Of a stretch of 42,901 bases of DNA, positions 28,212 through 37,153 are shown piece after piece. The notes under the pieces were generated by a model. That model had not been told where the DNA came from. It saw only the letters and a program-made list of their open reading frames with translations, and did no database searches. Source of the DNA: Ruminiclostridium sufflavum DSM 19573 (GTDB taxonomy: Bacteria; Bacillota; Clostridia; Acetivibrionales; DSM-1351). Position 1 is the stretch's first letter, and each line of letters begins with the position of its first letter. The stretch is taken from contig NZ_QKMR01000028.1 of assembly GCF_003208175.1 (NCBI RefSeq), positions 1 through 42,901 of the forward strand, written 5' to 3'. The position numbers were made by a program, and so were the translations under genes.

Positions 28212-29867
28212 TTAATCCTCATAGCAGTCCACTTCCTCCGACATTACAATCCCCGAATGAAACTGTATTTCTATTTTCATTCCTTTGGAGACTCTAATTG
28301 AGCTAATGAGCCTTTTCACAAGCTCTTGGTCGAAGTCTCGCACTTGTGGGTTTACCGTGGTTATGGCTTTGTCCAGTGCCTCTACTCTCTGTTGGTAGTT
28401 CTCTGCCTTTTTCTGTGCTTGTACATGCTGTATTTTCGCCTTTTTTAGTTCGTTTATCTGCTCTGATATGTGTTTGTAGGCATTGTCAAAATCATCGCTT
28501 ACAGCTCCTTGTTTTGCATTATTTTCGATGAGCTTCAGCATCTGCTTTTGCAGTTCTTCGATTTGGTAATCATATTCAGTTGCTATCCCTTGAGTGCTAT
28601 AGTTTCCTATAACCCTGATAACATTCTCACGAAATGTTCCAATAAAGTCTCCGTTGTTTTCTACTACTTTGTTGATGGCTTTCATGATAGCATCGTGGAG
28701 TTGCTCTTCCTTCAAGGTTGGGGAGTTTTTGCATTTGGAGCTTGTTCCGCTTTTCAGCCTATCCTCGCACCGCCATACTGCTGTTTTCTGTCCATATTTT
28801 GACCATGTTTGTCTCCGGTAAGCATGACCGCATTCTGCACATACCAGAAGTTCGGTTAGTACATATTTTGAGCTATATTTGCTCTTTTCCTTTTTTGCTT
28901 TGTTTGATTTTCTAGTTACTGCAGCTTTATTAAGGCTTGCCCGCCTTGCTTTCTCCACCTGCACTTGATGGAATAACTCCTTCGGTATGATTGCCTCATG
29001 GTTATCTTCTATATAGTATTGCGGAGCATAGCCTTCATTTTTTACTTTCTTCTTTGTAAGAAAGTCTATGGTGTAGGTCTTTTGCATACAGGCATCTCCG
29101 CAAAATTTCTCATTAGAAAGCATTTTATCTATTGTTCCAGGATGCCAGCAATCCAGTCCTGTTACTGTTTTGATTCCGTCTGCTTCTAGTCCCTTGGCTA
29201 TCTGGATTATGCTTTTGCCCTCAAGATATTCTCTGAAAATTCGTTTCACTATAACGGCTTCTTCTGGAACTATTACAAGGTTTCCATCTTTGTCTTTGGT
29301 ATACCCTAAAAATTTTGTATGATTGACGGATATTATTCCGTTTTCAAACCGTCTTGTTAATCCCCATCTTGTGTTTTCACTGATGTTCCTGCTTTCCTCC
29401 TGTGCCTGACTGCTCAGTATTGTGATAAGCAGCTCACCGCCGCTTTCCATTGTATTTACGCCTTCTTTTTCGAATATTACTGGGATATTCTTTTCTTTCA
29501 GCTTTCTTATGTATTGCAGTGCATCTACGGTATTTCTCGCAAATCTACTGACCGATTTTGTCAGTACCAAATCTACCTTTCCTGCCATGCAAGCTTCTAT
29601 CATCACGTTGAAATCATCACGCTTTTTTGTCTGGGTTGCACTTTTGCCATCATCGGCAAATATTCCGGCACATTTCCAATTGGGATTGCTGTTTATTTTT
29701 TCTGTATAATATTCCACCTGTGCTTCATAGCTGCCTTCCTGCTGTTCAAGCAGGGTACTTACTCTGCAGTAGGCTGCTACCCTAAGCTTTTTCTGCTCTA
29801 CTCTTACATGCCTGTCGTATTTTATTTGAGGTGGTATTATTGCTACCGTTTTTTTCGTAACTGTCAT
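28212..29867 (-). CDS. Large serine recombinase
   Basis: 551 residues from the ATG at 29865-29867 (MTVTKKTVAIIPP), which has AAAGGATGA just upstream; a start three codons earlier is possible. Ser37 in AAYCRVST is the nucleophile, with SRFARNTVDALQY and SSQAQEESRNIS. The recombinase domain, zinc ribbon (CAECGHAYR, CEDRLKSGTSSKC) and a full coiled coil near 430-500 follow, so it looks complete and active. It overlaps the 3' end of the preceding gene by 86 bp. Together with the next two genes it forms a recombinase trio like those at the ends of clostridial mobile islands. The attachment site is not identifiable here. Confidence 0.9.
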   Translation of the reverse strand: MTVTKKTVAIIPPQIKYDRHVRVEQKKLRVAAYCRVSTLLEQQEGSYEAQVEYYTEKINSNPNWKCAGIFADDGKSATQTKKRDDFNVMIEACMAGKVDLVLTKSVSRFARNTVDALQYIRKLKEKNIPVIFEKEGVNTMESGGELLITILSSQAQEESRNISENTRWGLTRRFENGIISVNHTKFLGYTKDKDGNLVIVPEEAVIVKRIFREYLEGKSIIQIAKGLEADGIKTVTGLDCWHPGTIDKMLSNEKFCGDACMQKTYTIDFLTKKKVKNEGYAPQYYIEDNHEAIIPKELFHQVQVEKARRASLNKAAVTRKSNKAKKEKSKYSSKYVLTELLVCAECGHAYRRQTWSKYGQKTAVWRCEDRLKSGTSSKCKNSPTLKEEQLHDAIMKAINKVVENNGDFIGTFRENVIRVIGNYSTQGIATEYDYQIEELQKQMLKLIENNAKQGAVSDDFDNAYKHISEQINELKKAKIQHVQAQKKAENYQQRVEALDKAITTVNPQVRDFDQELVKRLISSIRVSKGMKIEIQFHSGIVMSEEVDCYED

Positions 29868-30783
29868 GGGCTTCATCCTTTCTGCTGTTTTCTACATTTA
29901 TTATTGTTCCGTTTATATATTCCACTTCTACTTCGGATTCTTTATATACTGTTATCTGTTTGATAATGGCTTCAAACAGCTCTTCATTGAATTCGGTTAT
30001 TTTTTCTATATCGGCTAATGCTTCCTTTATTTTCTCTGTATTGCTTTTGTGGTCATCTATTTTTGAACCTATATAATAAAGCTCTGCTCGCTTAAATAGC
30101 AGTTCTGCAAGCTCAGGTGAGGAATACTGTTCCTCCTGATCCAGTTCTTTTATTCGGTTTTCTGTCTGTCTGAGTTCAAGGGTCATTTTCAGTGATCCCT
30201 TTTTGGGTACATTTTCCAGCAGCCACTTCTTCTTTATAAGCTCATTTGTGGCAGCTATAAATATGGTCTTTAGTTGGCTATCAGTATAAAATTGATTTTT
30301 GCAGCAAACGCTATTTTGAAAAATATATTTTTTACATTTCCACTTTATTTTCTCTGATGGCTTTCCTGCATGTTCGATATATTTCCTGTAAGGTTCACCG
30401 CATTCTCCACATCTGATTTTCCCACTGAAAACTGTCTGGTTTCTCATGGCATAAATCTGCTGTGTTCTTCCAAGTTCAGCCTCTTTGACTGTCCTTCTCC
30501 GCTGTGCCTTTGTAAATATATCTTTTTCTATGAGTTTAGGATAAAGGGTATCGCCTTGGTATTTGACATTTTGCAGTATTTTTCCGACTGATCCATGATT
30601 CCAATTTGGCTTTTTATTGGCATTGAGAACATTCATTACAGTCAGCTCTTTTGCAATGGCAATCATTGATTTTCCATTGATGTAATCCTTAAATATTCTT
30701 TTTATAATTTCAGCTTGTTCTTCCTGTATTTCTATATTGCCGTTTACCATTTTGTAGCCCAAAGGCATATGCCTCTGCATCAT
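29782..30783 (-). CDS. Recombinase-like protein without the catalytic domain
   Basis: 333 residues. It begins directly at the recombinase DNA-binding domain (MPLGYKMVNGNIEIQEEQAEIIKRIF), then has a zinc ribbon (CGECGEPYR, WKCKKYIF) and a coiled coil. The resolvase domain with the catalytic serine is missing. The start overlaps the stop of the upstream recombinase (ATGATG over TGA), and its end overlaps the next recombinase, so it seems to be a designed gene in the operon and not a remnant. A likely role is to guide or restrain its active partners on DNA, for example as a recombination directionality or specificity subunit. This is inference. Confidence 0.75.
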   Translation of the reverse strand: MMQRHMPLGYKMVNGNIEIQEEQAEIIKRIFKDYINGKSMIAIAKELTVMNVLNANKKPNWNHGSVGKILQNVKYQGDTLYPKLIEKDIFTKAQRRRTVKEAELGRTQQIYAMRNQTVFSGKIRCGECGEPYRKYIEHAGKPSEKIKWKCKKYIFQNSVCCKNQFYTDSQLKTIFIAATNELIKKKWLLENVPKKGSLKMTLELRQTENRIKELDQEEQYSSPELAELLFKRAELYYIGSKIDDHKSNTEKIKEALADIEKITEFNEELFEAIIKQITVYKESEVEVEYINGTIINVENSRKDEAHDSYEKNGSNNTTSNKIRQACKSRAEKA

Positions 30784-32384
30784 GCTTTGCCACCGCCCTT
30801 ATCCGCATACTCGGTTAATTCTAGATTATTAATCAGCCGGAAGGTTATCTCTCCGCTGTTCCCGATGAGTACCTTGTTTACTGTATGTAAAAATAGATTT
30901 TCATCATATGCATCCATTATTTCAGGATTATATTTTATAATCTCCAGAAGCTGTTCAGTTCCTGCTATTTCTGTTTCAAATCCGTTGTTATCAAGGAGAC
31001 TGTTACGCTTTTTCTTTATTTCTTCAATTTCAACATTAAGCGCATTTTGCTTCTGTATAAAAACAGCAGAGTCCAAATATCCCTTTTGTACTACTTGACT
31101 AAGGATATGGCTCTGCTCCGTCAATTCCATGATTCTGTTATTTAAGTTTTCGATTTCTTCTTCCTGCTCTTTGCTCACTCTTAAGTTTTTAAGGGAGTCA
31201 AGCAAGGGATTTAGTATAATATTATAGTTGCTTGTGAGCTTATTCCACATTGTTAGGTATGCAGCTTTTATGGAATCCTCTCTGATGGGTTTTGTTCTGC
31301 AGAGCTTGCTGTTTTCGATGTGATTCTTGCAGCTCCATTGGATTTTTTCATAAGGCTTTCCGATATATATTTTCTGTCTTCGGAAAATCCCTCCGCATTC
31401 TTTGCACATTATCTTACTGCTGAATTTATAGCGATTTTGATATTTACCTCTGTCATCCATACCCATTTGACTTCTTCTGTATTCTAAGATTTCTCTCACC
31501 ATTTCACCTTGTTCTCTGGTGATTATTGGCTCATGGTTGTCTTTAATAAAAAACTGAGGCATCTCTCCACGATTTATTTTCTTCGTGTAAGGGAGTACCT
31601 CAGTTGTATAGGTTTTCTGTAGCATCAGATCACCTTCATATATTGGATTATGTAAAATATCTTTCACTACGCAGTCACTCCATTTATCAGCTGTTCTGAC
31701 AGGCGGTATATTATCTTTTGTCAAATCCCTTGCTATTACATATGAGCCTTTTCCGTTTAGATATTCACGGTAAATCCTGCGAACAACAGCTGCCTCATCT
31801 TCCTTTATGATTAATTCTCCATCTTGATTTTTGGTATAGCCGTAAGCTACGCAAGTAAGATTGAAACTGCCGTCTCTGAATCTTTTTTGTATTCCCCATC
31901 GAATGTTTTGCGATATGTTTTCCGATTCCCCTTGCGCTAGAGAACTTAGTATTGTAAGCATCTGTTCGCTCTGCTCCGAAATGGTACTGATGTTCTCTTT
32001 TTCAAAATATATGGTAATACCAAGAGATTTTAGTTTTCTTATGGCTTCAATGCTGTCGATGGTATTCCTTGCAAATCGTGTAACCGATTTTGTTATGATG
32101 ATGTCGATATTTCCGTTTTCACATTCTTTCATCATCCGCAGGAACTCTTCTCGTTTTCTGACCTGTGTTCCGCTTTTTGCTTCATCCGCAAAAATTCCGG
32201 CAAATTCCCAATCTTTCCGTTTTTCTATATATGTCTTGTAATATTCTACTTGTGCAACATAGGAAGTGTGCTGTTTGGTGGAATCAGTACTGACCCTGCA
32301 GTAAGCACATACTCGTTTTTTCGGTCTTAATTGCTGTATTACTTTTTGCCTTACAGGTTCAATCTTCATTACCTTTTTTGCCAT
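30780..32384 (-). CDS. Large serine recombinase
   Basis: 534 residues from the ATG at 32382-32384 (MAKKVMKIEPVRQ), preceded by AGGAGG at nine bases. Ser32 in CAYCRVST is the nucleophile, then VTRFARNTIDSIEA, SSLAQGESENISQN, the recombinase domain (EAAVVRRIYREYLNGKGSYVIA), a zinc ribbon (CKECGGIFR, CKNHIENSKLC) and a C-terminal coiled coil. Complete by all visible motifs. It is the first recombinase of the cassette and overlaps the catalytic-domain-less protein by four bases. It is clearly divergent from the other two active copies in the window. Confidence 0.9.
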   Translation of the reverse strand: MAKKVMKIEPVRQKVIQQLRPKKRVCAYCRVSTDSTKQHTSYVAQVEYYKTYIEKRKDWEFAGIFADEAKSGTQVRKREEFLRMMKECENGNIDIIITKSVTRFARNTIDSIEAIRKLKSLGITIYFEKENISTISEQSEQMLTILSSLAQGESENISQNIRWGIQKRFRDGSFNLTCVAYGYTKNQDGELIIKEDEAAVVRRIYREYLNGKGSYVIARDLTKDNIPPVRTADKWSDCVVKDILHNPIYEGDLMLQKTYTTEVLPYTKKINRGEMPQFFIKDNHEPIITREQGEMVREILEYRRSQMGMDDRGKYQNRYKFSSKIMCKECGGIFRRQKIYIGKPYEKIQWSCKNHIENSKLCRTKPIREDSIKAAYLTMWNKLTSNYNIILNPLLDSLKNLRVSKEQEEEIENLNNRIMELTEQSHILSQVVQKGYLDSAVFIQKQNALNVEIEEIKKKRNSLLDNNGFETEIAGTEQLLEIIKYNPEIMDAYDENLFLHTVNKVLIGNSGEITFRLINNLELTEYADKGGGKA

Positions 32385-32464
32385 ATAATTTTTCCTCCTT
32401 TCCGGAATGATTTTCCTTGTCAGCAACACACAATACTCCAAACCTTTCCGGAAAGCAAGTGTTT

Positions 32465-32677
32465 TTACACATATACTTTTGCAAGTTGCGGAGAAAATGA
32501 TTGTCGGTTCAAAATATCTATTTTTTCATACTCATCTTCTGTCACAATGCCTCTTCGGAGCAATATCTGCAGCATCTTAAGTGCCATCTTGTACTGCACT
32601 TCCTGTCTAGATTGCTCCTTTGACATTCTATGCTCTTTTACGGCTTCAGCTCCGATTTTATATATATCAAATTCCAT
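32465..32677 (-). CDS. SHOCT-like small protein of the recombinase operon
   Basis: 70 residues from the ATG at 32675-32677, chosen because GAGAGGAGC lies about eight bases upstream. The C-terminal half (MALKMLQILLRRGIVTEDEYEKIDI) has the SHOCT pattern of a short helix, a turn and GIVTEDEYE. SHOCT proteins of this size are regularly found directly upstream of clostridial serine recombinases, suggesting a role in controlling them, but no activity is established. 80 bp separate it from the recombinase start. Confidence 0.65.
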   Translation of the reverse strand: MEFDIYKIGAEAVKEHRMSKEQSRQEVQYKMALKMLQILLRRGIVTEDEYEKIDILNRQSFSPQLAKVYV

Positions 32678-32720
32678 CTTTATGCTCCTCTCCATGTCAT
32701 CTTTAATATGCTTAATATCA

Positions 32721-32832
32721 CAAAAATAGGGATTACTTTTCCCCCTGTAATCGCACTGCGAAAAGCAGAGAGAAAGCAAAGTCAACTACTGTCGGCTTAA
32801 AGTCGATAATAATTGTCTTTTGTAATCCCTAT
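32721..32832 (-). promoter_or_regulatory. Attenuator-like leader of the recombinase operon
   Basis: On the minus strand ATAGGGATTAC (32822-32832) can pair with GTAATCCCTAT (32726-32736), which is followed by TTTTTG, giving an 11-bp stem with a T-run 44 bases before the SHOCT start. A second copy of GATTAC (near 32745-32750) can pair with the same GTAATC instead, forming a smaller hairpin. Two upstream partners competing for one downstream strand is the layout of an attenuator. What would switch it is not evident. Confidence 0.45.
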
Positions 32833-33426
32833 GGCTTCTGACATTAAGTCAGCTTTCTTTAAGTTATAAGCACTGTATTTGACACACCTTCCCCAGTGCT
32901 AGCCTTTCTCAGGCATTAGGGCGATTTCACAAACTGAGGTCAGTTAACCTCATCATAGGATTCTCACCTCCTCCGGGATCTCCGCAGGCTGCCCCCATTG
33001 CGATGTCTATGGCTGGGCAAAAGTATCATTATAGGCTGATGAGGTCATTGCGAAACAGTTGAACTGTCCGGAACACAAGTTCCGCTCTACTGCTTTTAGG
33101 CCGGATGGATTCGCTCGCACCTTATTGTTCCTCTTTTATATAATCAGAAATGAATAAACATAGTTCATAGCTTCAAGCGGAGTTTTTACTCCATCTATAG
33201 CTAAGATTTCAATAAATTCTTTTTCTCAAGAGAAAAATCCATTTGCATGGATTGTATTCTAACTTTACAGGTGGTCCTGGCGCATCTTCCTTTGTCGCTT
33301 GTCCTTCTCAGGCTCATCAGCTAATGTATCTGTGAAATCGGATATAAAATTATCAATGTACTTTTGAGCGGATAAAAATACCCCCTCACTTACTTCCACG
33401 TTAAATGAGAGGGTTGGACGAAAAAT
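32833..33426. other. Region with degraded coding remnants
   Basis: About 590 bp without an intact gene. On the minus strand, in the frame of the sigma-like gene after its stop, 54 open codons (33265-33426) encode LSAQKYIDNFISDF and a basic tail KDKRQRKMRQDHL. After it, 33136-33248 encodes a frameshifted short protein (starting MQMDFSLEK, then after one base EFIEILAIDGVKTPLEAMNY). Both look like leftovers of an older element. The rest, 32833-33135, holds the upstream part of the recombinase leader and short hairpins. Confidence 0.4.
33374..33414 (-). terminator. Terminator downstream of the sigma-like gene
   Basis: On the minus strand ACCCTCTCATTTA pairs, with one bulged base, with TAAGTGAGGGGGT and is followed by ATTTTTAT, 13 bases after the stop of the sigma-like gene. 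Confidence 0.6.
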
Positions 33427-33869
33427 TTATAAAATATTTTTAAGTTTTTCTAAAATCCGATATTTTCTATATTGCAATGTAGTCCTTGAAATACCGCATT
33501 GCTCTGCATATTCTCTTTCACTTTTACCTTCATAAAATAGAGCTGTTATCAATTCATATTCCTCAGTATCCAATAGTTTCAGACTTTCTATGAGCCTTTC
33601 AATCATGGTAGCCCTAATTGCTGCTTCTTCTACATTGGTATTTTCATCCCGGAACTGAACTTCTGCTTCTTCCAGCCGTTCCAGGAAAGCTTCTCCGCTT
33701 GGTATGAAAAAATCTTTCTGTTTATCTTTATTACCGCAAACTTCTTTGTTTTGAGATCATATTCCTGGTAATGCATTTTTCGTTCACTCTGCCTTAAAAC
33801 TGCTATTACTTCCTCGCTTACCGCTGGATGCAGCTTTCTGTAATTAGGAACTCTTCTTTCTCCTGCCAT
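33427..33869 (-). pseudogene. Sigma-70-like/HTH regulator broken by a frameshift
   Basis: From the ATG at 33867-33869 (GGAGGA eight bases upstream) the frame reads MAGERRVPNYRKLHPAVSEE and MHYQEYDLKTKKF, the typical start of a short sigma-factor-like protein of clostridial mobile elements. Near 33735-33760 one base is lost or gained and the protein continues in another frame as DFFIPSGEAFLERLEEAEVQ, then RLIESLKLLDTEEYELITALF and a sigma region-4-like helix-turn-helix (SEREYAEQCGISRTTLQYRK), ending at 33427. Joined, the product would be about 147 residues, the expected length. As read here it is a pseudogene, unless the frame change is a sequencing error. Confidence 0.75.
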
Positions 33870-34024
33870 ATGGCATTTCCTCCGTTTCTGATTTTTGAAT
33901 AGGTCTGTTTTTAAATAAGAACTGTAAGCATCAAAACAAAGACCACCTTGACAAACCCTAACGAGCAGTAGTCTTACATGATTCTGGCACGTTAGATGGA
34001 AGCAAAAGTTCAAGTGTATTAATA

Positions 34025-34444
34025 TTATTGAGAATATTCCAATTTGGGGGCGTTCTTGAAAATATAAACTAGATAAGCATAAGGATTTTGACCATTCTCT
34101 TTTGCGATCCTATGATACTGAAAATCACAGCACTTGCCTTGGCTCCACGCGGTGTATTAGCAAAAAGAAAGTTTTTTCTGTCTATCACAAATGGCTTGAT
34201 GGATGGAACGCTCTGCTAAGAAACTGCTTGTCCTAAACCTGTTTTGGTCGCAGGGCTTAAGGATTTTAGCCATACAAAAAACTCGTCAAGCACAGGCTTT
34301 GCCAGTTCATGACGTTTTTGATAGCGCTCATCTGGACTTAGGTTATGCAAATCGCACTCAATATCAAACAGTCGATTACAATACCGTTTACATTGGAGGG
34401 CTACAGAGTTTTCTCTATCTTCTCTTAATGTTTTATATATTGGC
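34025..34444 (-). pseudogene. tnpC: IS66 transposase TnpC, C-terminal remnant
   Basis: The minus strand reads LEPIYKTLRED, then after an internal deletion CKRYCNRLFDIECDLHNLSP, PVLDEFFVWLKSLSP, a stop, then IKPFVIDRKNFLFANTPRGA and, in another frame, AKENGQNPYAYLVYIF with a stop at 34025. These are conserved blocks of the IS66 transposase C-terminus. At least two deletions (about 120 and 30 residues) and one frameshift separate them. The 5' part of the same gene lies at 41036-41455, on the other side of the inserted transposon, and joins this part in phase at the LEPIY sequence. Confidence 0.8.
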
Positions 34445-34450
34445 TCCAGT
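34445..34450. repeat. Target-site duplication, left copy (TCCAGT)
   Basis: TCCAGT precedes the transposon end TGTAGATT and recurs at 41036-41041 directly after the other end, AATCTACA. Joining the flanks at one copy rebuilds the IS66 tnpC reading (GAG GAC TGA CTG GAG CCA), where the usual Trp codon is a TGA. Confidence 0.85.
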
Positions 34451-34580
34451 TGTAGATTCACGAAATAAACCATTCAAGATATTTAAAATCTTTTTAAATT
34501 AATTTATCTTTCTTAGTCTCAATAGATCATGATAACGTGAAAAAATATTTGCAGAATAATAAATATGATAATATAAAGAA

Positions 34581-34618
34581 AAGAAGAGCCCCAACCCGTC
34601 GAAAAGTTAGCTCTTCTA
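34581..34618. other. Hairpin near the transposon left end
   Basis: AGAAGAGC pairs with GCTCTTCT around a 20-base loop that can form a smaller CAAC/GTT pairing. It lies between the transposon left end and the DUF6431-like gene and may insulate that gene from outside transcription. Confidence 0.45.
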
Positions 34619-34660
34619 ATCAAATGCTTAACACTAAGGTTAAACACACAACAATATTAT

Positions 34661-35266
34661 GATATTAAATTTTGCAGTAAATTTCAACAATTACAAAGAA
34701 AAATTTTAGATTTCTATAGGATTTGGGATTTCAAATGCCCTTGTTGCGGCGCTATTCATTCGTTTTCTAGGCATGGTATTTATTCAAGAAATATTTGCTT
34801 TCTAGAGAATTCAAATATAATTGAGAAAAGGTTAAATCTTCTACGTCTTATCTGCAATTCATGTAAAACTACTCATGCGGTACTTCCTGCTGACGTAATT
34901 CCATTTGTAATTTATTCGTTTTCCTGTATTATGCAAGTTTTAGCAATGTATTTTCTTGAAAACCAAGGAATTCTGAGTATTTTTAAGCAATTTAAAATAT
35001 CTTTTCAGCTAATTTATCTTTTCATTAAAAAATTTATTGTTCATTTTTGTCCATGTATAAATTTCCTAAGAATATTTCTCTCTATAGAGATTGATTTTAA
35101 CTCTTCCCCTAAGGGTATACTTTCTGTTATCAATACCAGTTTGAATTTCATTAATTTCCAATTCCAGTACTTTAATTTTTCAAATTCGTTTTTTTTAATG
35201 TCTAGAAGTCAAAATGTTTTATCCCAGCAGCTCCACATTGGTTCATATTTTAGGCCACCCACATAA
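34661..35266 (+). pseudogene. DUF6431-like protein, start region damaged
   Basis: An open frame from about 34661 to the stop at 35264-35266 carries a zinc-ribbon FKCPCCGAIHSFSRHG, then ICNSCKTTHAVLPADVIP, as in DUF6431 proteins that accompany DDE-integrase/AAA transposons. No ATG fits the frame start; the nearest upstream ATG (34624, MLNTKVKHTTIL) is in another frame, so one frameshift near 34655 is likely. Role in transposition is not known; the zinc ribbon suggests nucleic-acid binding. It is followed after 100 bp by the integrase gene. Confidence 0.6.
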
Positions 35267-35366
35267 CTTTTGAATATATTTCAGTTTCAAATTCTTGTAT
35301 CCTGTTTCTAAGGACTTTTAGCGAAACGTATTACATCTAAAAAGTCCAAGAAGGAGGTTTTTACAT

Positions 35367-36043
35367 ATGAAGGATAAAGAAATTCAAGAATTAGCACTCT
35401 TTAGGTTCTCATTAATTAGCCCTGTTGTTAATGATTCCTACCAGTCTGCTTCTCAGTCTCAATACTTTAGAGATGTGGCTTCAAAGTCATATACTTTACC
35501 CGATGGCACCACTGCAAATTTTTCTTCAGGTACTATTAAAAAATGGTTCTTAGACTACAAACACAAGGGCTTTGATGCTCTGATTCCTAAAAAGAGGGCT
35601 GATGCTGGGTTCCCCAGGGTTATCAGCAATGATGCTATTGCTAAAATTAATGAATTAAAAGAAAAATTTCCCTACATTACTGGAACTCTTGTTTATCGAA
35701 AACTAATTGAGGAGGGATATTTAAAAGAACATAAAACATCTTTAGCTTCAGTTCTTCGATATATCCGTGATAACAATCTAAAACCTAGCCAATTAGTACC
35801 TATTGAAAGAAAGGCTTTTGAAATGGAATTTGCGGGAGATTGTTGGCAAGCAGATACTTCCCATGGTCCTGTAATTAAAGTGAATGGCCTAAAAAGGCAG
35901 ACCTATCTTGTTTCAGTTTTAGACGATGCTTCAAGAATCATCCCTCATGCAGAGTTTTTCTTTAATGACAATGCTGTAAATTTTCAGATTGTTCTTAAAA
36001 AAGCCATCTCTAAATATGGCGTTCCTAAAAAACTGTTTGTTGA
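35367..36043 (+). pseudogene. DDE integrase/transposase, 5' part (interrupted by the RIT element)
   Basis: The first 225 residues of an rve-type DDE transposase: a helix-turn-helix region (SSGTIKKWFLDYKHKGFDAL), then the catalytic core with first Asp in CWQADTSHGP and the strand VSVLDDASR. An AAGAAGGAGG site precedes the ATG. The frame is cut after KLFVD by the RIT element; the rest (NGGPYKNDQ onward) resumes at 39490. Rejoining at the TGTTGA repeats restores the frame exactly, with the D of VDNGG being the second catalytic Asp. Confidence 0.9.
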
Positions 36044-36129
36044 CTATCCCGAAGAAAAAACTATGCCGAAAGTTTTTTGAACTTCCTATAGTTACCGGAA
36101 ATCGCGGAGAATTTTCGGAATAGTTTTTT
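36038..36129. repeat. RIT left inverted repeat
   Basis: 92 bp identical to the reverse complement of 39374-39465. It carries CTATCCCGAA, CTATGCCGAA and inverted TTCGGAATAG. It begins with TGTTGA, shared with the target, and it runs to within five bases of the ritC stop codon. Confidence 0.95.
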
Positions 36130-36133
36130 GCAG

Positions 36134-37153
36134 TTATAAACGATAAAGTTGTGCAAGAGTATCTGAATCTATCCATCTTTTTTCAGCAACGTCGTCCTTG
36201 GCATTAGAAAGGGACTTTGCCAAAGTATCTAATGTTGCAAAAGCATAGAAGCCTGATGTAGTAGAAATATTTTCATGTCCTAACAGTTGCTGTATATGTG
36301 TCAGTGGAACACCATTCTGATATAAATCCATTGCACGGGTTTTTCTAATCATATGACAGTGTGAGTCAGACGGCATAGATATTTCCTTTCCACTGCATAG
36401 TAGTGCATAACGTTTTATCATCTTTTCTAGCGTATCATCTGAGAGCTTGTGTATTTTTCCGTATGTTACAGTATAAAACAGCGGATCATTATTACTTCCT
36501 GTCAAATGAAACTCCTTCAAATACCGTACAAGATGTTGTTTTGTTTTAGCCATTATGGGAATATTTCTGTACTTTCCACCTTTGCCATAGACAGTAAGAT
36601 AAGGAACTTCTGCTTCTAGATGCAAACTGCTTATGCATAAATCAAGTATCTCCTGGACTCTTATGGCTGTATCATACATTAAAATCAACATCATCTGATT
36701 GCGTCGTTCGCTCTTTTTAGAAGAACTTGGCGATGCTAACAATGCTTGCATCTGGTATTTTTCAAAGTATTCAATTGTATTCATATTGACCTTCATCCCC
36801 TTTATGGTGCGAGCATTAAGATAAAGTGGAATTATTCTATCATCCTCTACTGATGCATACTCCAACAAAGAGTGGATTGCAGTAAGACGTAAGTTAACTG
36901 TTTTCATAGCAAGCTTTTTTTCATTTATTAACCAGTCCATGAAATCTTTTAAATTTTGACGTGAGAAATCTTCAAAAGATACTTCCTGCCGTCTGATCCG
37001 TTTATTCTCTTCAAGATAATCAATAAACAGATTAATTCCTGCCCGATAGGCACTAATTGTATTATTGCTGGATTTTCTAATATCAGGAAGATAATGATTA
37101 ATGTACTCCTTCGAAATTGACCAAAAGTCAATCGCCTTTTGCTTATTCTTCAT
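36134..37153 (-). CDS. ritC: Tyrosine recombinase, third gene of the RIT trio
   Basis: 339 residues. The N-terminal SAM-like domain is followed by the catalytic domain with Arg in AIRVQEILDL, the HxxR box HMIRKTRAMDL, the LLGHENISTT box and Tyr in GFYAF. All key residues are visible. Its ATG lies within the last codons of the second gene, with GGAGG six bases before, so it is translationally coupled. It acts with the two other recombinases in mobilising the RIT element. What each subunit does is not known for the family. Confidence 0.85.
   Translation of the reverse strand: MKNKQKAIDFWSISKEYINHYLPDIRKSSNNTISAYRAGINLFIDYLEENKRIRRQEVSFEDFSRQNLKDFMDWLINEKKLAMKTVNLRLTAIHSLLEYASVEDDRIIPLYLNARTIKGMKVNMNTIEYFEKYQMQALLASPSSSKKSERRNQMMLILMYDTAIRVQEILDLCISSLHLEAEVPYLTVYGKGGKYRNIPIMAKTKQHLVRYLKEFHLTGSNNDPLFYTVTYGKIHKLSDDTLEKMIKRYALLCSGKEISMPSDSHCHMIRKTRAMDLYQNGVPLTHIQQLLGHENISTTSGFYAFATLDTLAKSLSNAKDDVAEKRWIDSDTLAQLYRL

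Noticed and set aside
29514-29963. Long plus-strand frames inside the recombinase genes
   Set aside because: They are antisense shadows of the recombinase coding sequence, with no ribosome binding site or recognisable protein pattern.
33630-34013. A 127-residue reading frame taken as a whole gene
   Set aside because: Its first 48 codons lack a start site and its last part is out of frame with the sigma-like protein; the real start is at 33869 and the gene is frameshifted.
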